Source: Rhodococcus yunnanensis NBRC 103083
GTDB lineage: Bacteria; Actinomycetota; Actinomycetes; Mycobacteriales; Mycobacteriaceae
DNA length: 64,000 nucleotides
Assembly: GCF_001895005.1 (NCBI RefSeq)
Contig: NZ_BCXH01000013.1
Coordinates: 62,001-126,000 of the forward strand
Direction: 5' to 3'
Below the pieces are notes generated by a model that was given only the letters and a program-made list of their open reading frames with translations, was not told the DNA's origin and searched no databases. Below are positions 50,382 to 58,886 of this stretch, one piece after another (within the stretch, counting starts at the first letter, position 1; every line of letters starts with the position of its first letter). Made by a program: the position numbers and the translations under genes.

Positions 50382-51176
50382 CTACCGAGGACTGGGACTG
50401 GGGATACCGGTTCGGGTCCGACGGTACGTCACCTGCGGATAGGAACCGGTCTCGTCCAGTACGACGTCGGCGTGCACGTTGTAGACGACTCTGACGAGAT
50501 CCTCGGTGATCACGTCCGCAGGCGTCCCGGTTGCCACGACCAGTCCGGCGCGCAGCACCACGATCCGATCGCAGAACATCGACGCGAGGTTGAGATCGTG
50601 CAGCGCGATGAAACTGGTCATCGGCAGCTCCGCGACCAGCGCGAGGATGTCGAGCTGGTGCGCGATATCGAGGTGGTTGGTCGGCTCGTCGAGCAACAGT
50701 TCCGTCGGTTCCTGCGCCAGCGCCCGCGCGATCTGGGTGCGTTGACGCTCGCCGCCGGACAGCGTGTGCCACATCCGATGCGATTTGGTGCTCATCCCGG
50801 TGTCGCCCAGTGCTCGCAACACCGCGCGGTCGTCGGCGCCCGAGTCACCGCCGAACATGCCCTGGTGCGGGATTCGGCCCAGTCGAACGACGTCGCGCAC
50901 CGAGATGTCGACCTCGGTGTCCGAATGCTGGTCGACCATGGCCACGCGACGCGCGATCCGGCGCCGACGCATCGATGCCATGGGCACCTCGTCGAGCGTC
51001 ACCGTGCCCGCATCGGGGGCGACGATGCCGGCGAGAATGCGCAGCAACGACGACTTGCCCGAGCCGTTCGGGCCGATCAAACCGACCGTCTCCCCTGGCG
51101 TGGGCTCGAAGTCGACCCCGTCGAGAATCGACGTCGATCCCCTCGACCATCGAATCCCGTTGGCGTGGATGGTCAT
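50382..51176 (-). CDS. ABC importer ATP-binding protein (cobalamin-riboswitch operon)
   Basis: A 264-residue ATPase of the BtuD/FecE type. Walker A GPNGSGKSS (about 34-42), signature LSGGERQRTQIARALAQEP, Walker B ELLLDEPTNHLD and switch IALHDLNLASMF are all intact. ATG 51176 overlaps the permease stop by 4 bp. It powers the importer whose first gene is preceded by a cobalamin riboswitch, so corrinoid uptake is the likely role; by sequence alone it could equally be a siderophore ATPase. Confidence 0.88.
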   Translation of the reverse strand: MTIHANGIRWSRGSTSILDGVDFEPTPGETVGLIGPNGSGKSSLLRILAGIVAPDAGTVTLDEVPMASMRRRRIARRVAMVDQHSDTEVDISVRDVVRLGRIPHQGMFGGDSGADDRAVLRALGDTGMSTKSHRMWHTLSGGERQRTQIARALAQEPTELLLDEPTNHLDIAHQLDILALVAELPMTSFIALHDLNLASMFCDRIVVLRAGLVVATGTPADVITEDLVRVVYNVHADVVLDETGSYPQVTYRRTRTGIPSPSPR

Positions 51177-52207
51177 CGAGTCCTCCGCATCCGAAACAGA
51201 ATCACCGCGAACGCCGGAACACCGATCAGTGCGGTCACGACGCCCACCGGTATTTCCTGCGGCGCGAACACCGTTCGAGCGACGGCGTCGACCCACACCA
51301 TGAAGATCGCACCGACCAGTACCGTCGTCGGGAGCAGGCGTCGGTGGCGTGATCCGACGAGAAACCGGGCTGCGTGCGGCAGCACGAGCCCGACGAATCC
51401 GATTGCGCCTGCGGCACTGACGAGCGTCGCGGTGATGAGTGCGGTGATCACGAGAAGAAGAAGTCGGATCCACTTCACCGAGACACCGAGCGAGGCCGCG
51501 GCGTCGTTGCCGAATGTGAACGCGTCGAGCGCCGAGGAGTACAGCAGGCACACGACTATGCCGATGCCGCAGATGAATCCACACAGCGCGACATCGGCCC
51601 AGTCGGCACCACCGAGCGACCCCAGCAGCCAGAACAGAACCCCTCGAGTCTGTTCTGCATCCGCCGAGGAGATAACGATGAACGACGTCAGCGCCGAAAA
51701 TAACTGTGTCCCAGCCACTCCGGCAAGAACTACACGATCGGTGCCGCCACCCGCTCCTGCTGCGAGCAACATCACCAACACGAACGACAGCACTGCACCG
51801 ACGAACGCACCGGTCGACAACGAGTACAACCCGCCACCGATGCCGAGTACCGCCACCAGCACTGCACCCGTCGAAGCACCCGAGGAAATTCCGAGTACGA
51901 ACGGATCCGCCAGTGGATTGCGCAGCAGCGACTGCATGATCGCTCCACACAGCGCCAGCCCGGCACCGCAGATCGCGGCCAGAAGCGTGCGAGGGAGACG
52001 CAACTCCCACACTATGCCGTCTTCGATCCTGCTGACACCCGAACTTCCCAACCCGAGGTGCTCGAGTATCACCCGGTACACATCCGGCACCGACAGATCT
52101 GCCGGGCCGATCGTGATCGCCACCGCGATGGACAGCGTCAGTACGATCGTCCCGAAGATCAACAGCGGCGCAAGGATGCTGCCCCTGGTGGTGATACCTG
52201 CACTCAA
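51173..52207 (-). CDS. BtuC/FecCD-family ABC permease (cobalamin-riboswitch operon)
   Basis: A 344-residue permease with about ten helices. LRLPRTLLAAICGAGLALCGAIMQSLLRNPLADPFVLGISSGASTGAV and AAGAIGFVGLVLPHAARFLVGSRHRRLLP are diagnostic. TTG 52207 (TTGA) overlaps the binding-protein stop and begins a plausible N-terminus; the frame is open further upstream inside the binding-protein gene, which I reject. As the single permease gene it probably forms a homodimer as in BtuC. Co-regulated by the riboswitch. Confidence 0.87.
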   Translation of the reverse strand: MSAGITTRGSILAPLLIFGTIVLTLSIAVAITIGPADLSVPDVYRVILEHLGLGSSGVSRIEDGIVWELRLPRTLLAAICGAGLALCGAIMQSLLRNPLADPFVLGISSGASTGAVLVAVLGIGGGLYSLSTGAFVGAVLSFVLVMLLAAGAGGGTDRVVLAGVAGTQLFSALTSFIVISSADAEQTRGVLFWLLGSLGGADWADVALCGFICGIGIVVCLLYSSALDAFTFGNDAAASLGVSVKWIRLLLLVITALITATLVSAAGAIGFVGLVLPHAARFLVGSRHRRLLPTTVLVGAIFMVWVDAVARTVFAPQEIPVGVVTALIGVPAFAVILFRMRRTR

Positions 52208-53247
52208 TTGGCCGTATCCCAACCCTGCAGCGCTGCCGCCACCTTCTCCACTCCGTCGATGGTCCTGATGGACGGGTTCAGATCGGCGCCGTTGACGACG
52301 ATGTAGCGCTTGTCCACCACTGCCTGCAGACGCTGCGTCACCGGATTGTTCTCTAGAAACTCGATCTTGCTCTCGAGCGCGTCCCCTGCCAGTGTGCGAC
52401 GGCTCAGATCGGCCAGCACGAACGCGGTCGGGTTGCGGTCCGCGACGGACTCCCAGCTCACCTGCGGCCACTCGTCGGTGGTGTCGGAGTAGATGTTCTC
52501 GGCACCGACCGAGTCGGTGATGATGCCCGACGAACCGCAGCAGCCTGCCATGTACGGCGTGGCCGTGTCGGCGAACCAGTACACGAGCGAGGTACCGGAC
52601 GCCTCGACCGCCGACGATGCCTTCTCGAACCGATTCTGGAGTTCGCCGATGAACTGCTCGCCTCGGTCACGGACGTCGAAGATCGCCGCGAGGTCTCGAA
52701 TCTCTTGGTAGACGGATCCGATCTCGAGCGGCGAGGTCCGTGCGCCGTCGGAATTGACGCTCTCGTCGGTCTTGCCGTTGCAATCGGTCGGCGACAGGTA
52801 GCTCGGCACCCCCAGTTGCTCGAGCTGGCTGCGCTCGGCGACGCCTCCTGGTCCGAGGGTCCCGCCGAAGGACGCCGACACGAAGTCGGGCTCGGCGTCG
52901 AGTACGACCTCGAGCGAGGGCTTGTTGTCCGCCAACCGCGGGACCTTCGCGTTGTCGGAGGCGAGGTTGTCGCGGACCGGGTCGGTCCACGTCGCCGTGC
53001 CGACCATCCGATCCGCCAGTCCGAGGCTGAGCAGAATCTCGGTCGAGCCTTGATTGAGCGAGACTGCACGCTGCGGAGGTGCGTCGACGACGACGTCCAC
53101 GCCGCAGTTGGAGATGGTGAGCGGGAAACTGCCGGTGCGCTCGCTCACGTCGGTTTCCGTCGACGAGGTGGACGAGGCCGAGGAGCAGCTCGACAGCACG
53201 AGAGCCGCGGCGAGCACAGCAAGGGAAAGAGAGGTACGGATGGACAT
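52204..53247 (-). CDS. ABC substrate-binding lipoprotein (probable corrinoid binder)
   Basis: A 347-residue type II binding protein. Signal peptide SLAVLAAALVLSSC ends in a lipobox (LSSC). PPQRAVSLNQGSTEILLSLGLADRMVGT begins the first lobe, and DAEPDFVSASFGGTLGPGGVAERSQLEQLGVPSYLS continues it. Cysteines in PTDCNG and AGCCGSSG are unusual. It is the first gene of an operon with permease and ATPase (4-bp overlaps), directly behind a cobalamin riboswitch, so it is most likely the BtuF-like receptor for cobalamin or another corrinoid. ATG 53247. Confidence 0.86.
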   Translation of the reverse strand: MSIRTSLSLAVLAAALVLSSCSSASSTSSTETDVSERTGSFPLTISNCGVDVVVDAPPQRAVSLNQGSTEILLSLGLADRMVGTATWTDPVRDNLASDNAKVPRLADNKPSLEVVLDAEPDFVSASFGGTLGPGGVAERSQLEQLGVPSYLSPTDCNGKTDESVNSDGARTSPLEIGSVYQEIRDLAAIFDVRDRGEQFIGELQNRFEKASSAVEASGTSLVYWFADTATPYMAGCCGSSGIITDSVGAENIYSDTTDEWPQVSWESVADRNPTAFVLADLSRRTLAGDALESKIEFLENNPVTQRLQAVVDKRYIVVNGADLNPSIRTIDGVEKVAAALQGWDTAN

Positions 53248-53284
53248 GTCGGTGGCGACAACTTCCTACTAGGGGCTCGTTTCG

Positions 53285-53412
53285 CGGAGCCGCGGGACGT
53301 ACGCAGCGGGGAGCAAGCGATCGGACTTCTGCCCTGCGAGCGGGCAGTTACCGTTGCGCGTCAGTCTCGGAATCTCACCGAGTTCCCTTGCACCTCACAT
53401 GACCGAAGGTGA
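53285..53412 (-). promoter_or_regulatory. Cobalamin riboswitch
   Basis: On the minus strand the leader contains AAGGGAACTCGGTGAGATTC then CGAGACTGACGCGCAACGGTAA, followed after a GCCC...GGGC stem by AGAAGTCCGATCGCTTGCTCC. These match the conserved GGGAA..GGTG.AA.TCC core, the CGC.AC.GT element and the B12-box (AGTC.GA..C.TGC) of cobalamin riboswitches. It lies 40-165 nt before the binding-protein ATG, with a GC-rich hairpin (CCGCGGCTCCGCG) near the expression platform. Cobalamin binding should switch the importer operon off. Confidence 0.88.
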
Positions 53413-53459
53413 CGGTCCAGGGTGACCTTATCGCGGCCGGAATGTGTACAGTGATCCGC

Positions 53460-53507
53460 GTGTACGCGAAACAGCTCGTAGTGGGTTCATGGTGGTGGCG
53501 CTTCTAG
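53460..53507 (+). CDS. Tryptophan leader peptide
   Basis: GTG 53460 opens a 15-codon frame, M/V-YAKQLVVGSWWWRF, ending at TAG 53505-53507. Three consecutive TGG codons (53490-53498) lie near the end. TACAGT (53447-53452) is 7 nt before the GTG, so the transcript is leaderless. Its translation should gauge charged tRNA-Trp and decide folding of the downstream attenuator of the anthranilate synthase gene. Confidence 0.8.
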   Translation: MYAKQLVVGSWWWRF

Positions 53508-53563
53508 GCGCCCACACCTTCGCGTAGTTCTACCCGTGGCCGCCTTTCGAGGTGGCCATTTTT
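53490..53563 (+). terminator. Tryptophan attenuator (alternative hairpins and terminator)
   Basis: GGCGC (53497-53501) pairs with GCGCC (53508-53512), a hairpin whose 5' arm overlaps the Trp codons. The terminator is TGGCCGCC (53537-53544), loop TTTCGA, GGTGGCCA (53551-53558), an 8-bp stem followed by TTTTT (53559-53563). I did not find a fully convincing antiterminator pairing by eye. The ATG of the synthase lies 50 nt further. Confidence 0.75.
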
Positions 53564-53612
53564 CATGTCCAGGTCACTCGAAAGTCGGCAAGACATTCGA
53601 GAAAGGCCTTCG

Positions 53613-55445
53613 ATGGACGAGTTGTTGACCAGAGTTCTTGTGAGCGGCGAGCCCTGTGCACTCCTGAGCCGCGCCGGCGGCGTCGACGTTCTGGTGGGCG
53701 ACGTCGTCACCGTCGATTCGCTTGCCGACATCCCGTTGAATCCGGATGCCGATGGTCCGGACGTGCTGGCGCTCGTGCCCTATCGGCAGATCTCCGAACG
53801 CGGATTCGAGTGCCACGACGATCAGGCCGGGCTGTACTGCCTGCGGGTACGCGAGCATGCGCGTGTGAGTGTCGAGGACATCGTGGACGTCCTGATCGCG
53901 AGTGAACTGGGGCTGACGGGAGGCCGGTTCGAACCGACCGACGATGCCTACGCGTCGATGGTGTCGCGGGTTCTCGAAGACGAGATCGGTACAGGGGCTG
54001 GAGCGAACTTCGTCGTCCGGCGCGATTTTCGCGGACAGCTCGACGATGCGAAGGAAAGCGGACTGGAGATCTTCCGGAGACTGTTGCTCGGCGAATCGGG
54101 CTCGTACTGGACCTTTTTCGTGCACACACCCTTCGTGACCCTCGTCGGTGCGACGCCCGAGCGCCACGTCGGTTTCGACGGCACATCGGCGATCATGAAT
54201 CCGATCAGCGGCACCTATCGCCATCCCGTCGAGGGACCCTCCGGCGCCGGAGTTCTCGACTTCCTCGACGATGCGAAGGAGAACGCGGAACTGTTCATGG
54301 TCGTCGACGAGGAGTTGAAGATGATGAGCCGCATCTGCGCCACAGGTGGACGCGTCATCGGTCCACGGCTCAAACAGATGGGCCACCTGACGCACACCGA
54401 GTACGTCCTGGTCGGCGAGAGCACTGCCGATCCACGAGAGATTCTGCGCGAGACGATGTTCGCCCCGACGGTCACCGGTTCACCGATCGAGAACGCCGCA
54501 CGCGTCATCGAACGGTACGAAACGTCGGGCCGCGGGTACTACTCGGGTGTGCTGGCGTTGTTCGAGAGCGCATCCGGGGTCAGTACGGTGGACGCGCCGA
54601 TCCTGATCCGTACCTGCGAGATCTCCCCGACCGGCGAACTGAAGATCTCGGCAGGGGCGACGCTGGTCCGCAACTCGGTGCCCGAACACGAAGTCGCCGA
54701 AACTCGTTCGAAGCTCGGAGGTGTGTTGGCAGCGCTGGGTCTGGAGACCCCGCGGCCGTTGCTTCGGGACGCGGTTCGGCTCGCGGAGTTTCCCGGAGTG
54801 CAGAACGCATTGGAGCGCAGGAACGAGAAACTGGCGTCGTTCTGGCTCGACGAGCAACCTCTCGTGGTGATGCCGCAGGCGATCGGCCGGACTGCGGTGG
54901 TGGTGGACTTCGAGGATCAGTGGACGGCGATGATCGCCCACCAGTTGCGGCACCTCGGCATGGACGTGCAGGTGGTCCGGTGGGAGCACTACACCGGCAC
55001 CGACGCCGACCTGCTGGTGTGCGGGCCTGGGCCGGGTGACCCGCGCGTCGTCTCGGCCGCGAGGATTGCCGCAGTGGATTCTGCTGTGCGGGCGCGGCTT
55101 TCGAGCGGTCTGCCTCTGCTCGCCGTGTGCCTGAGTCACCAGGTGTTGGCACAGGTACTCGGATTGGAGATCGCCCTGCTCGACCGTCCGCAGCAGGGCG
55201 TGCAGCGGCGCGTCGAGGTGTTCGGAGAGCCCCGTACGGTGGGGTTCTACAACACCTTCGTCGCCGTGAACGCCGACATCGCGGGCGCCGAGGTCTCCGC
55301 GGACGGCGGCGAGGTGAACGCGCTGCGCGGGCCGGGTTTCGAGTCCATCCAGTTCCATCCGGAATCGGTGCTGTCGACCGAGGGAATCGACATTCTCGCC
55401 GGACTGGTGCAGCGACTGCTCACCCCGGTCGAGGTCACGGCCTGA
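53613..55445 (+). CDS. PhzE-like anthranilate/ADIC synthase (fused chorismate-binding and glutaminase)
   Basis: A 610-residue fusion. The N-terminal chorismate-utilising domain (about 1-400) has FVTLVGATPERHVGF, MNPISGTYRHP and IRTCEISPTGELKISAGATLVRNS. The C-terminal class I glutaminase (about 440-605) has LLAVCLSHQVLAQ with nucleophile Cys and IQFHPESVLS with His and Glu. The GTYRHP segment and fused order match PhzE (2-amino-2-deoxyisochorismate synthase) and PhzE-like anthranilate synthases rather than ordinary TrpE. It makes anthranilate or ADIC from chorismate and glutamine. GAAAGG precedes ATG 53613; an in-frame ATG at 53565 abuts the attenuator T-run. Confidence 0.83.
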   Translation: MDELLTRVLVSGEPCALLSRAGGVDVLVGDVVTVDSLADIPLNPDADGPDVLALVPYRQISERGFECHDDQAGLYCLRVREHARVSVEDIVDVLIASELGLTGGRFEPTDDAYASMVSRVLEDEIGTGAGANFVVRRDFRGQLDDAKESGLEIFRRLLLGESGSYWTFFVHTPFVTLVGATPERHVGFDGTSAIMNPISGTYRHPVEGPSGAGVLDFLDDAKENAELFMVVDEELKMMSRICATGGRVIGPRLKQMGHLTHTEYVLVGESTADPREILRETMFAPTVTGSPIENAARVIERYETSGRGYYSGVLALFESASGVSTVDAPILIRTCEISPTGELKISAGATLVRNSVPEHEVAETRSKLGGVLAALGLETPRPLLRDAVRLAEFPGVQNALERRNEKLASFWLDEQPLVVMPQAIGRTAVVVDFEDQWTAMIAHQLRHLGMDVQVVRWEHYTGTDADLLVCGPGPGDPRVVSAARIAAVDSAVRARLSSGLPLLAVCLSHQVLAQVLGLEIALLDRPQQGVQRRVEVFGEPRTVGFYNTFVAVNADIAGAEVSADGGEVNALRGPGFESIQFHPESVLSTEGIDILAGLVQRLLTPVEVTA

Positions 55446-56631
55446 CCGAATCCAGCGCGCGCCGCTCGTGCGACACCACGCCGAAGGTGGTGCGAGTCAG
55501 CAGCACCACCACCAAGGCCGCGGCGACGAGAACCACAGCCAGGAAGGTGACCGCCGCGATGCTGCCTCGGTCGATGACAACCCCACCGACCAACGCGCCG
55601 GAGGCGATGGCGAGCTGAAAGGACACGACGTAGACAGCCGACGCCCGGTCCGGATCGGCACGGGGAGTGTTCAGCACCGAGGACTGCAGGCACACCGGAA
55701 CGGTCGTGAACGCCAAGCCCCAGAGTCCGATTGCGAGAACGGAGAGTACGGCAAGCGATCCGGGAGCAGCCTGCAGCGCGGTCCACAGAATCAGGAGAGC
55801 GGCAGTGACGACGCTCAGCGCCGCGATGGTCGACCGACGCGGCCATCGGTCGAACGTCTTTCCGACGACCCAGATTCCCACCACACCGCACAGGCCGTAC
55901 AGCAGAAGCATCGCAGTCAGCGTGGTTCCCATCGATCCGAGGCCACGGTCGACGAGCAGTGAGAAATACGTGTAGGCGACGAAGTGACCGAGTACCGCGA
56001 GGAACGTCGCCACGCAGATGAGTACGAGTGGTCTGTCGAGGACTGCGCCGCGAGAGGTTCTGACGGGCGCGGTTTTCATGGCGGGAAGTACGAAGAACAG
56101 GGTCGAAGCGATGAGTGCGGAGATCACCCCGATACTTGCTGCCGCGGTGCGCCATCCGAGCCATTGCCCGACAGCAGCCGACAACGGATTGCCTGCAACG
56201 AGAGCCAAGGAGGTGCCCGCGTAGACCGTCGCGATGGCCTTGCCCTGTTTTCCCGGAGCGACGAGGGACGCCGCCACCGGTGCGGCGACCGCCCAGAACA
56301 CTCCGTGTGTGGCCGCACAGATCATTCTGGCCAGCACCAGCATCGGATAGCCGATCGCGACAGCGGACAGCAGCTGCGAGATCGCAAGGGCAGCAACGGT
56401 GACGACGACCACCCGTCTGCGCGGCCACCTGCGTACGACGGTGATGAGCGGCATCGTCATGATCGCGACACCGTAGGCGTAGAAGGTCAGGAGCAAGCCG
56501 ACACTGGATTCGCTGACGCCCATGTCGGCGGAGATCTCCGGGAGCAATCCGATCGGCAGGGTCTCCGCGGTGACGTAGACGAACGCGGCCGCTGCGAGGA
56601 CGGCGAGCCTGAGGGTGGTCGAACCGGGCAT
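55435..56631 (-). CDS. MFS efflux transporter (DHA1 family)
   Basis: A 398-residue, 12-helix exporter. VYVTAETLPIGLLPEISADMGVSESSVGLLLTFYAYGVAIMTMPL opens the first half. RRVVVVTVAALAISQLLSAVAIGYPMLVLARMICAATHGVFWAVAAPVAASL carries motif A/B-like and antiporter motif C features. It resembles chloramphenicol/arabinose efflux proteins. ATG 56631 is 1 nt from a palindrome shared with the divergent LacI gene, so it is likely LacI-repressed. It overlaps the 3' end of the PhzE-like gene by 11 bp; export of an anthranilate-derived product is conceivable but unproven. Confidence 0.85.
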   Translation of the reverse strand: MPGSTTLRLAVLAAAAFVYVTAETLPIGLLPEISADMGVSESSVGLLLTFYAYGVAIMTMPLITVVRRWPRRRVVVVTVAALAISQLLSAVAIGYPMLVLARMICAATHGVFWAVAAPVAASLVAPGKQGKAIATVYAGTSLALVAGNPLSAAVGQWLGWRTAAASIGVISALIASTLFFVLPAMKTAPVRTSRGAVLDRPLVLICVATFLAVLGHFVAYTYFSLLVDRGLGSMGTTLTAMLLLYGLCGVVGIWVVGKTFDRWPRRSTIAALSVVTAALLILWTALQAAPGSLAVLSVLAIGLWGLAFTTVPVCLQSSVLNTPRADPDRASAVYVVSFQLAIASGALVGGVVIDRGSIAAVTFLAVVLVAAALVVVLLTRTTFGVVSHERRALDSVRP

Positions 56632-56632
56632 G

Positions 56633-56650
56633 CTGTGTATCGTTACACAG
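56633..56650. promoter_or_regulatory. LacI operator candidate between MFS and regulator genes
   Basis: CTGTGTA (56633-56639) and TACACAG (56644-56650) form a perfect 7-bp dyad around TCGT. It lies next to the MFS ATG and about 28 bp upstream of the LacI start. TACCCT (56666-56671) is the likely -10 for the regulator, 6 nt before ATG 56678. Confidence 0.6.
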
Positions 56651-56677
56651 AGCAGACTCAACCGCTACCCTTGCCCC

Positions 56678-57685
56678 ATGAGCACCCGCCCCACCATGGC
56701 CGACGTCGCCGTAGCCGCGGGCGTGTCCACCATGAGCGTCTCCTACACCTACAACCAGCCCGCCCGCGTGTCCGAGGCGACCAGGCAACGCGTACTCGCC
56801 GCCGCATCGACACTCGGATACGCCGGCCCACACCGCGCAGCGAAGGCACTACGCAGCGGAAAAACCAACAACCTCGGCGTCGTCCTCACCGAAACACTGA
56901 CCTACTCCTTCGAAAATCCTCAAGCCCGCGCCTTCCTCTCCGGCATCGCCGAAGCATGCCTCGACACCGACACCGGACTGGTCCTGCTCCCCAACTCCCG
57001 CATCGACGCCGACCTCGCGCGCGTACGCGACGCACACGTCGACGGCTACATCGTGTGGACCACCGTCGTCGACGACCCCATGCTCGACACCGCCGTCGCA
57101 ACCGGCAAACCCGTCTGCATCCAAGGTGGACCTGCCCACCCCGGAACCCAGATCATCGGAATCGACGACACCGCAGCCGCGCACGCCATCGGCACCATCG
57201 GACTGGCCGCGGCCGAACGACCCGCGATCATCAGCTTCCCGCGTAACCGCGATCGGATCACCGGCATCGTCTTCGGACCCGAACCCCGGGACGCCACCTT
57301 CCCGGTGACGGCCGCCCGCCTTGCCGGGTACCGGCGAGCTGTCGTCGAAATGGGGTTCGGGTGGGATCGGGTGCCGGTGGCGTTCGTGGCAACCAACACA
57401 CGCGCTGCCGGTACGGCCGCCGCTCGCACGTTGCTGTCCGAGCATCGCGTCGATGCGATCCTGTGCAGCAGTGACGATCTCGCTCTTGGGGTGCTCGACG
57501 TCGGGGCACCCGGCATCTCCGTCACCGGCTGGGACGACTCCGATGCCGCCGAACCCGCCGGGCTCACGACGGTGGCGCAGTCGCTGTACGACCAGGGCCG
57601 CGATGCAGCGCGGTGGGTGCTCGGAACGTTGCCTTCCATTCCGCCCGCGCAGTGGTCGCTGCGGATACGTAGCTCCACACGATGA
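56678..57685 (+). CDS. LacI-family transcriptional regulator
   Basis: A 335-residue repressor. PTMADVAVAAGVSTMSVSYTYNQPARVSEATRQRVLAAASTLGYAG (about 5-50) is the LacI helix-turn-helix plus hinge. The remainder is a periplasmic-binding-protein-like effector domain (NLGVVLTETLTYSFENPQARAFLSGIAEA, DGYIVWTTVVDDPML, VDAILCSSDDLALGVLD). Two-lobed and dimeric, it probably senses a small metabolite and represses the divergent MFS exporter through the CTGTGTA dyad. A longer open frame begins upstream, but ATG 56678 with its promoter is the better start. Confidence 0.87.
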   Translation: MSTRPTMADVAVAAGVSTMSVSYTYNQPARVSEATRQRVLAAASTLGYAGPHRAAKALRSGKTNNLGVVLTETLTYSFENPQARAFLSGIAEACLDTDTGLVLLPNSRIDADLARVRDAHVDGYIVWTTVVDDPMLDTAVATGKPVCIQGGPAHPGTQIIGIDDTAAAHAIGTIGLAAAERPAIISFPRNRDRITGIVFGPEPRDATFPVTAARLAGYRRAVVEMGFGWDRVPVAFVATNTRAAGTAAARTLLSEHRVDAILCSSDDLALGVLDVGAPGISVTGWDDSDAAEPAGLTTVAQSLYDQGRDAARWVLGTLPSIPPAQWSLRIRSSTR

Positions 57686-57704
57686 CTGCGGCACGTCCTG
57701 CGTG

Positions 57705-58886
57705 TCAGTCGAGTGGAAGGGCGATGCGCACCCGCGTTCCGTCGCCCGGCTCGGACGTCAGATCGAACGTGCCCCCGAGGCTCTCGACCCGCAGGTAGTG
57801 GGACGCGAGACCGATATGGCCTTCGCCCACGCGCTTGGAGAGGACGGCGGTGTCGAATCCGATGCCGTCGTCCTGAACCGTCAGCTCGATGCTCGAATCG
57901 GTCTGTCGCAGTGTGATGCTCACGTGTGATGCGTCCGCGTGCTTGTCGATGTTCACCAGCAACTCACGGGCGACCTTGTAAATCAACGACTGACAGGAGG
58001 GGTGCCCGACGTCCTCGATCTGCGCGCGAACCTCGTACCCTGCCCTCGCCGCCATCTTGTCCACCAGTTCCCGTACCGCAGCGGACAGTCCCAGCTGGGC
58101 AAGCACCTGCGGATGCAGCGACGTCACCGAGGACCGCAACTGGATCGCGGTCTCACGGAGTGCGGCCTCGGCAGCGGCCAACGCCGGATCATCGCTCGTC
58201 TCCCTGGCCTCCTCGACGTCGAACCTCGCGGCCAGCACGTTCTGCAGCGGCCCGTCGTGCAACTCTTCGGCCAACCGCTGCCGCTCGTTCTCCTCGGCGC
58301 CGAGCGCCTCGGTGACCAACTGCCGACGGACGTCGAGCAGCGATACCACCGTGCGGGCGCGGCGTACCAGCACGAACGACAACCCCGTGGTCGCGACCGT
58401 CAGCCACAGCAGGAAGCCGAGATACAGGTACACGACGTTCGGTAGATCGACATGGTCGTCGCGCACCGCGTAGAACAGATACACCAGGAAATAGGCTGCA
58501 GCCGTTGATGTTCCGAGGGCCGCGGTCAAAGCGGGTCGATACTGGAACGCGACCGCGACCGGCAGCAGGAAGAAGACCGGAAGCAGGTACGACGTCGCCC
58601 CTCCCGACGCGGCGCACAGGGCGATCACCATGACCAGATCCACCGTCGTCGACGCCCATCCCGCCCATCGCCCGGCGGGTCGTCGAACCGCCTCGAACAG
58701 CCATACCGTGGCTGTCACCGCATACAGCGCGAGGATGATCCTGAAAACGACCGGCTCCCAGTGGTCGACGTCGACGACGGTTCCGAGCAGCGCGATGAGC
58801 GCGATCAACGGCAGCCGCAGAACCGCCGTGACCAGGACGGCCTCGGTGGCGTAGCGGGCCAGCACCCGGTCCTGATAGGAACTCAC
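57705..58886 (-). CDS. Sensor histidine kinase (HisKA_3, NarX/DesK-like)
   Basis: A 393-residue membrane kinase. Five or six hydrophobic helices (about 15-180) form the sensor. ERQRLAEELHDGPLQNV contains the phospho-accepting His about 210 in the HisKA_3 dimerisation domain. LIYKVARELLVNIDKHADASHVSI and VQDDGIGFDTAVLSKRVGEGHIGLASHYLRVESLGGTF are the N and G boxes of the HATPase domain. No extracellular domain of note exists, so it probably senses a membrane-related signal. GTG 58886 overlaps the regulator gene (GTGA), forming a standard pair. Confidence 0.88.
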   Translation of the reverse strand: MSSYQDRVLARYATEAVLVTAVLRLPLIALIALLGTVVDVDHWEPVVFRIILALYAVTATVWLFEAVRRPAGRWAGWASTTVDLVMVIALCAASGGATSYLLPVFFLLPVAVAFQYRPALTAALGTSTAAAYFLVYLFYAVRDDHVDLPNVVYLYLGFLLWLTVATTGLSFVLVRRARTVVSLLDVRRQLVTEALGAEENERQRLAEELHDGPLQNVLAARFDVEEARETSDDPALAAAEAALRETAIQLRSSVTSLHPQVLAQLGLSAAVRELVDKMAARAGYEVRAQIEDVGHPSCQSLIYKVARELLVNIDKHADASHVSITLRQTDSSIELTVQDDGIGFDTAVLSKRVGEGHIGLASHYLRVESLGGTFDLTSEPGDGTRVRIALPLD

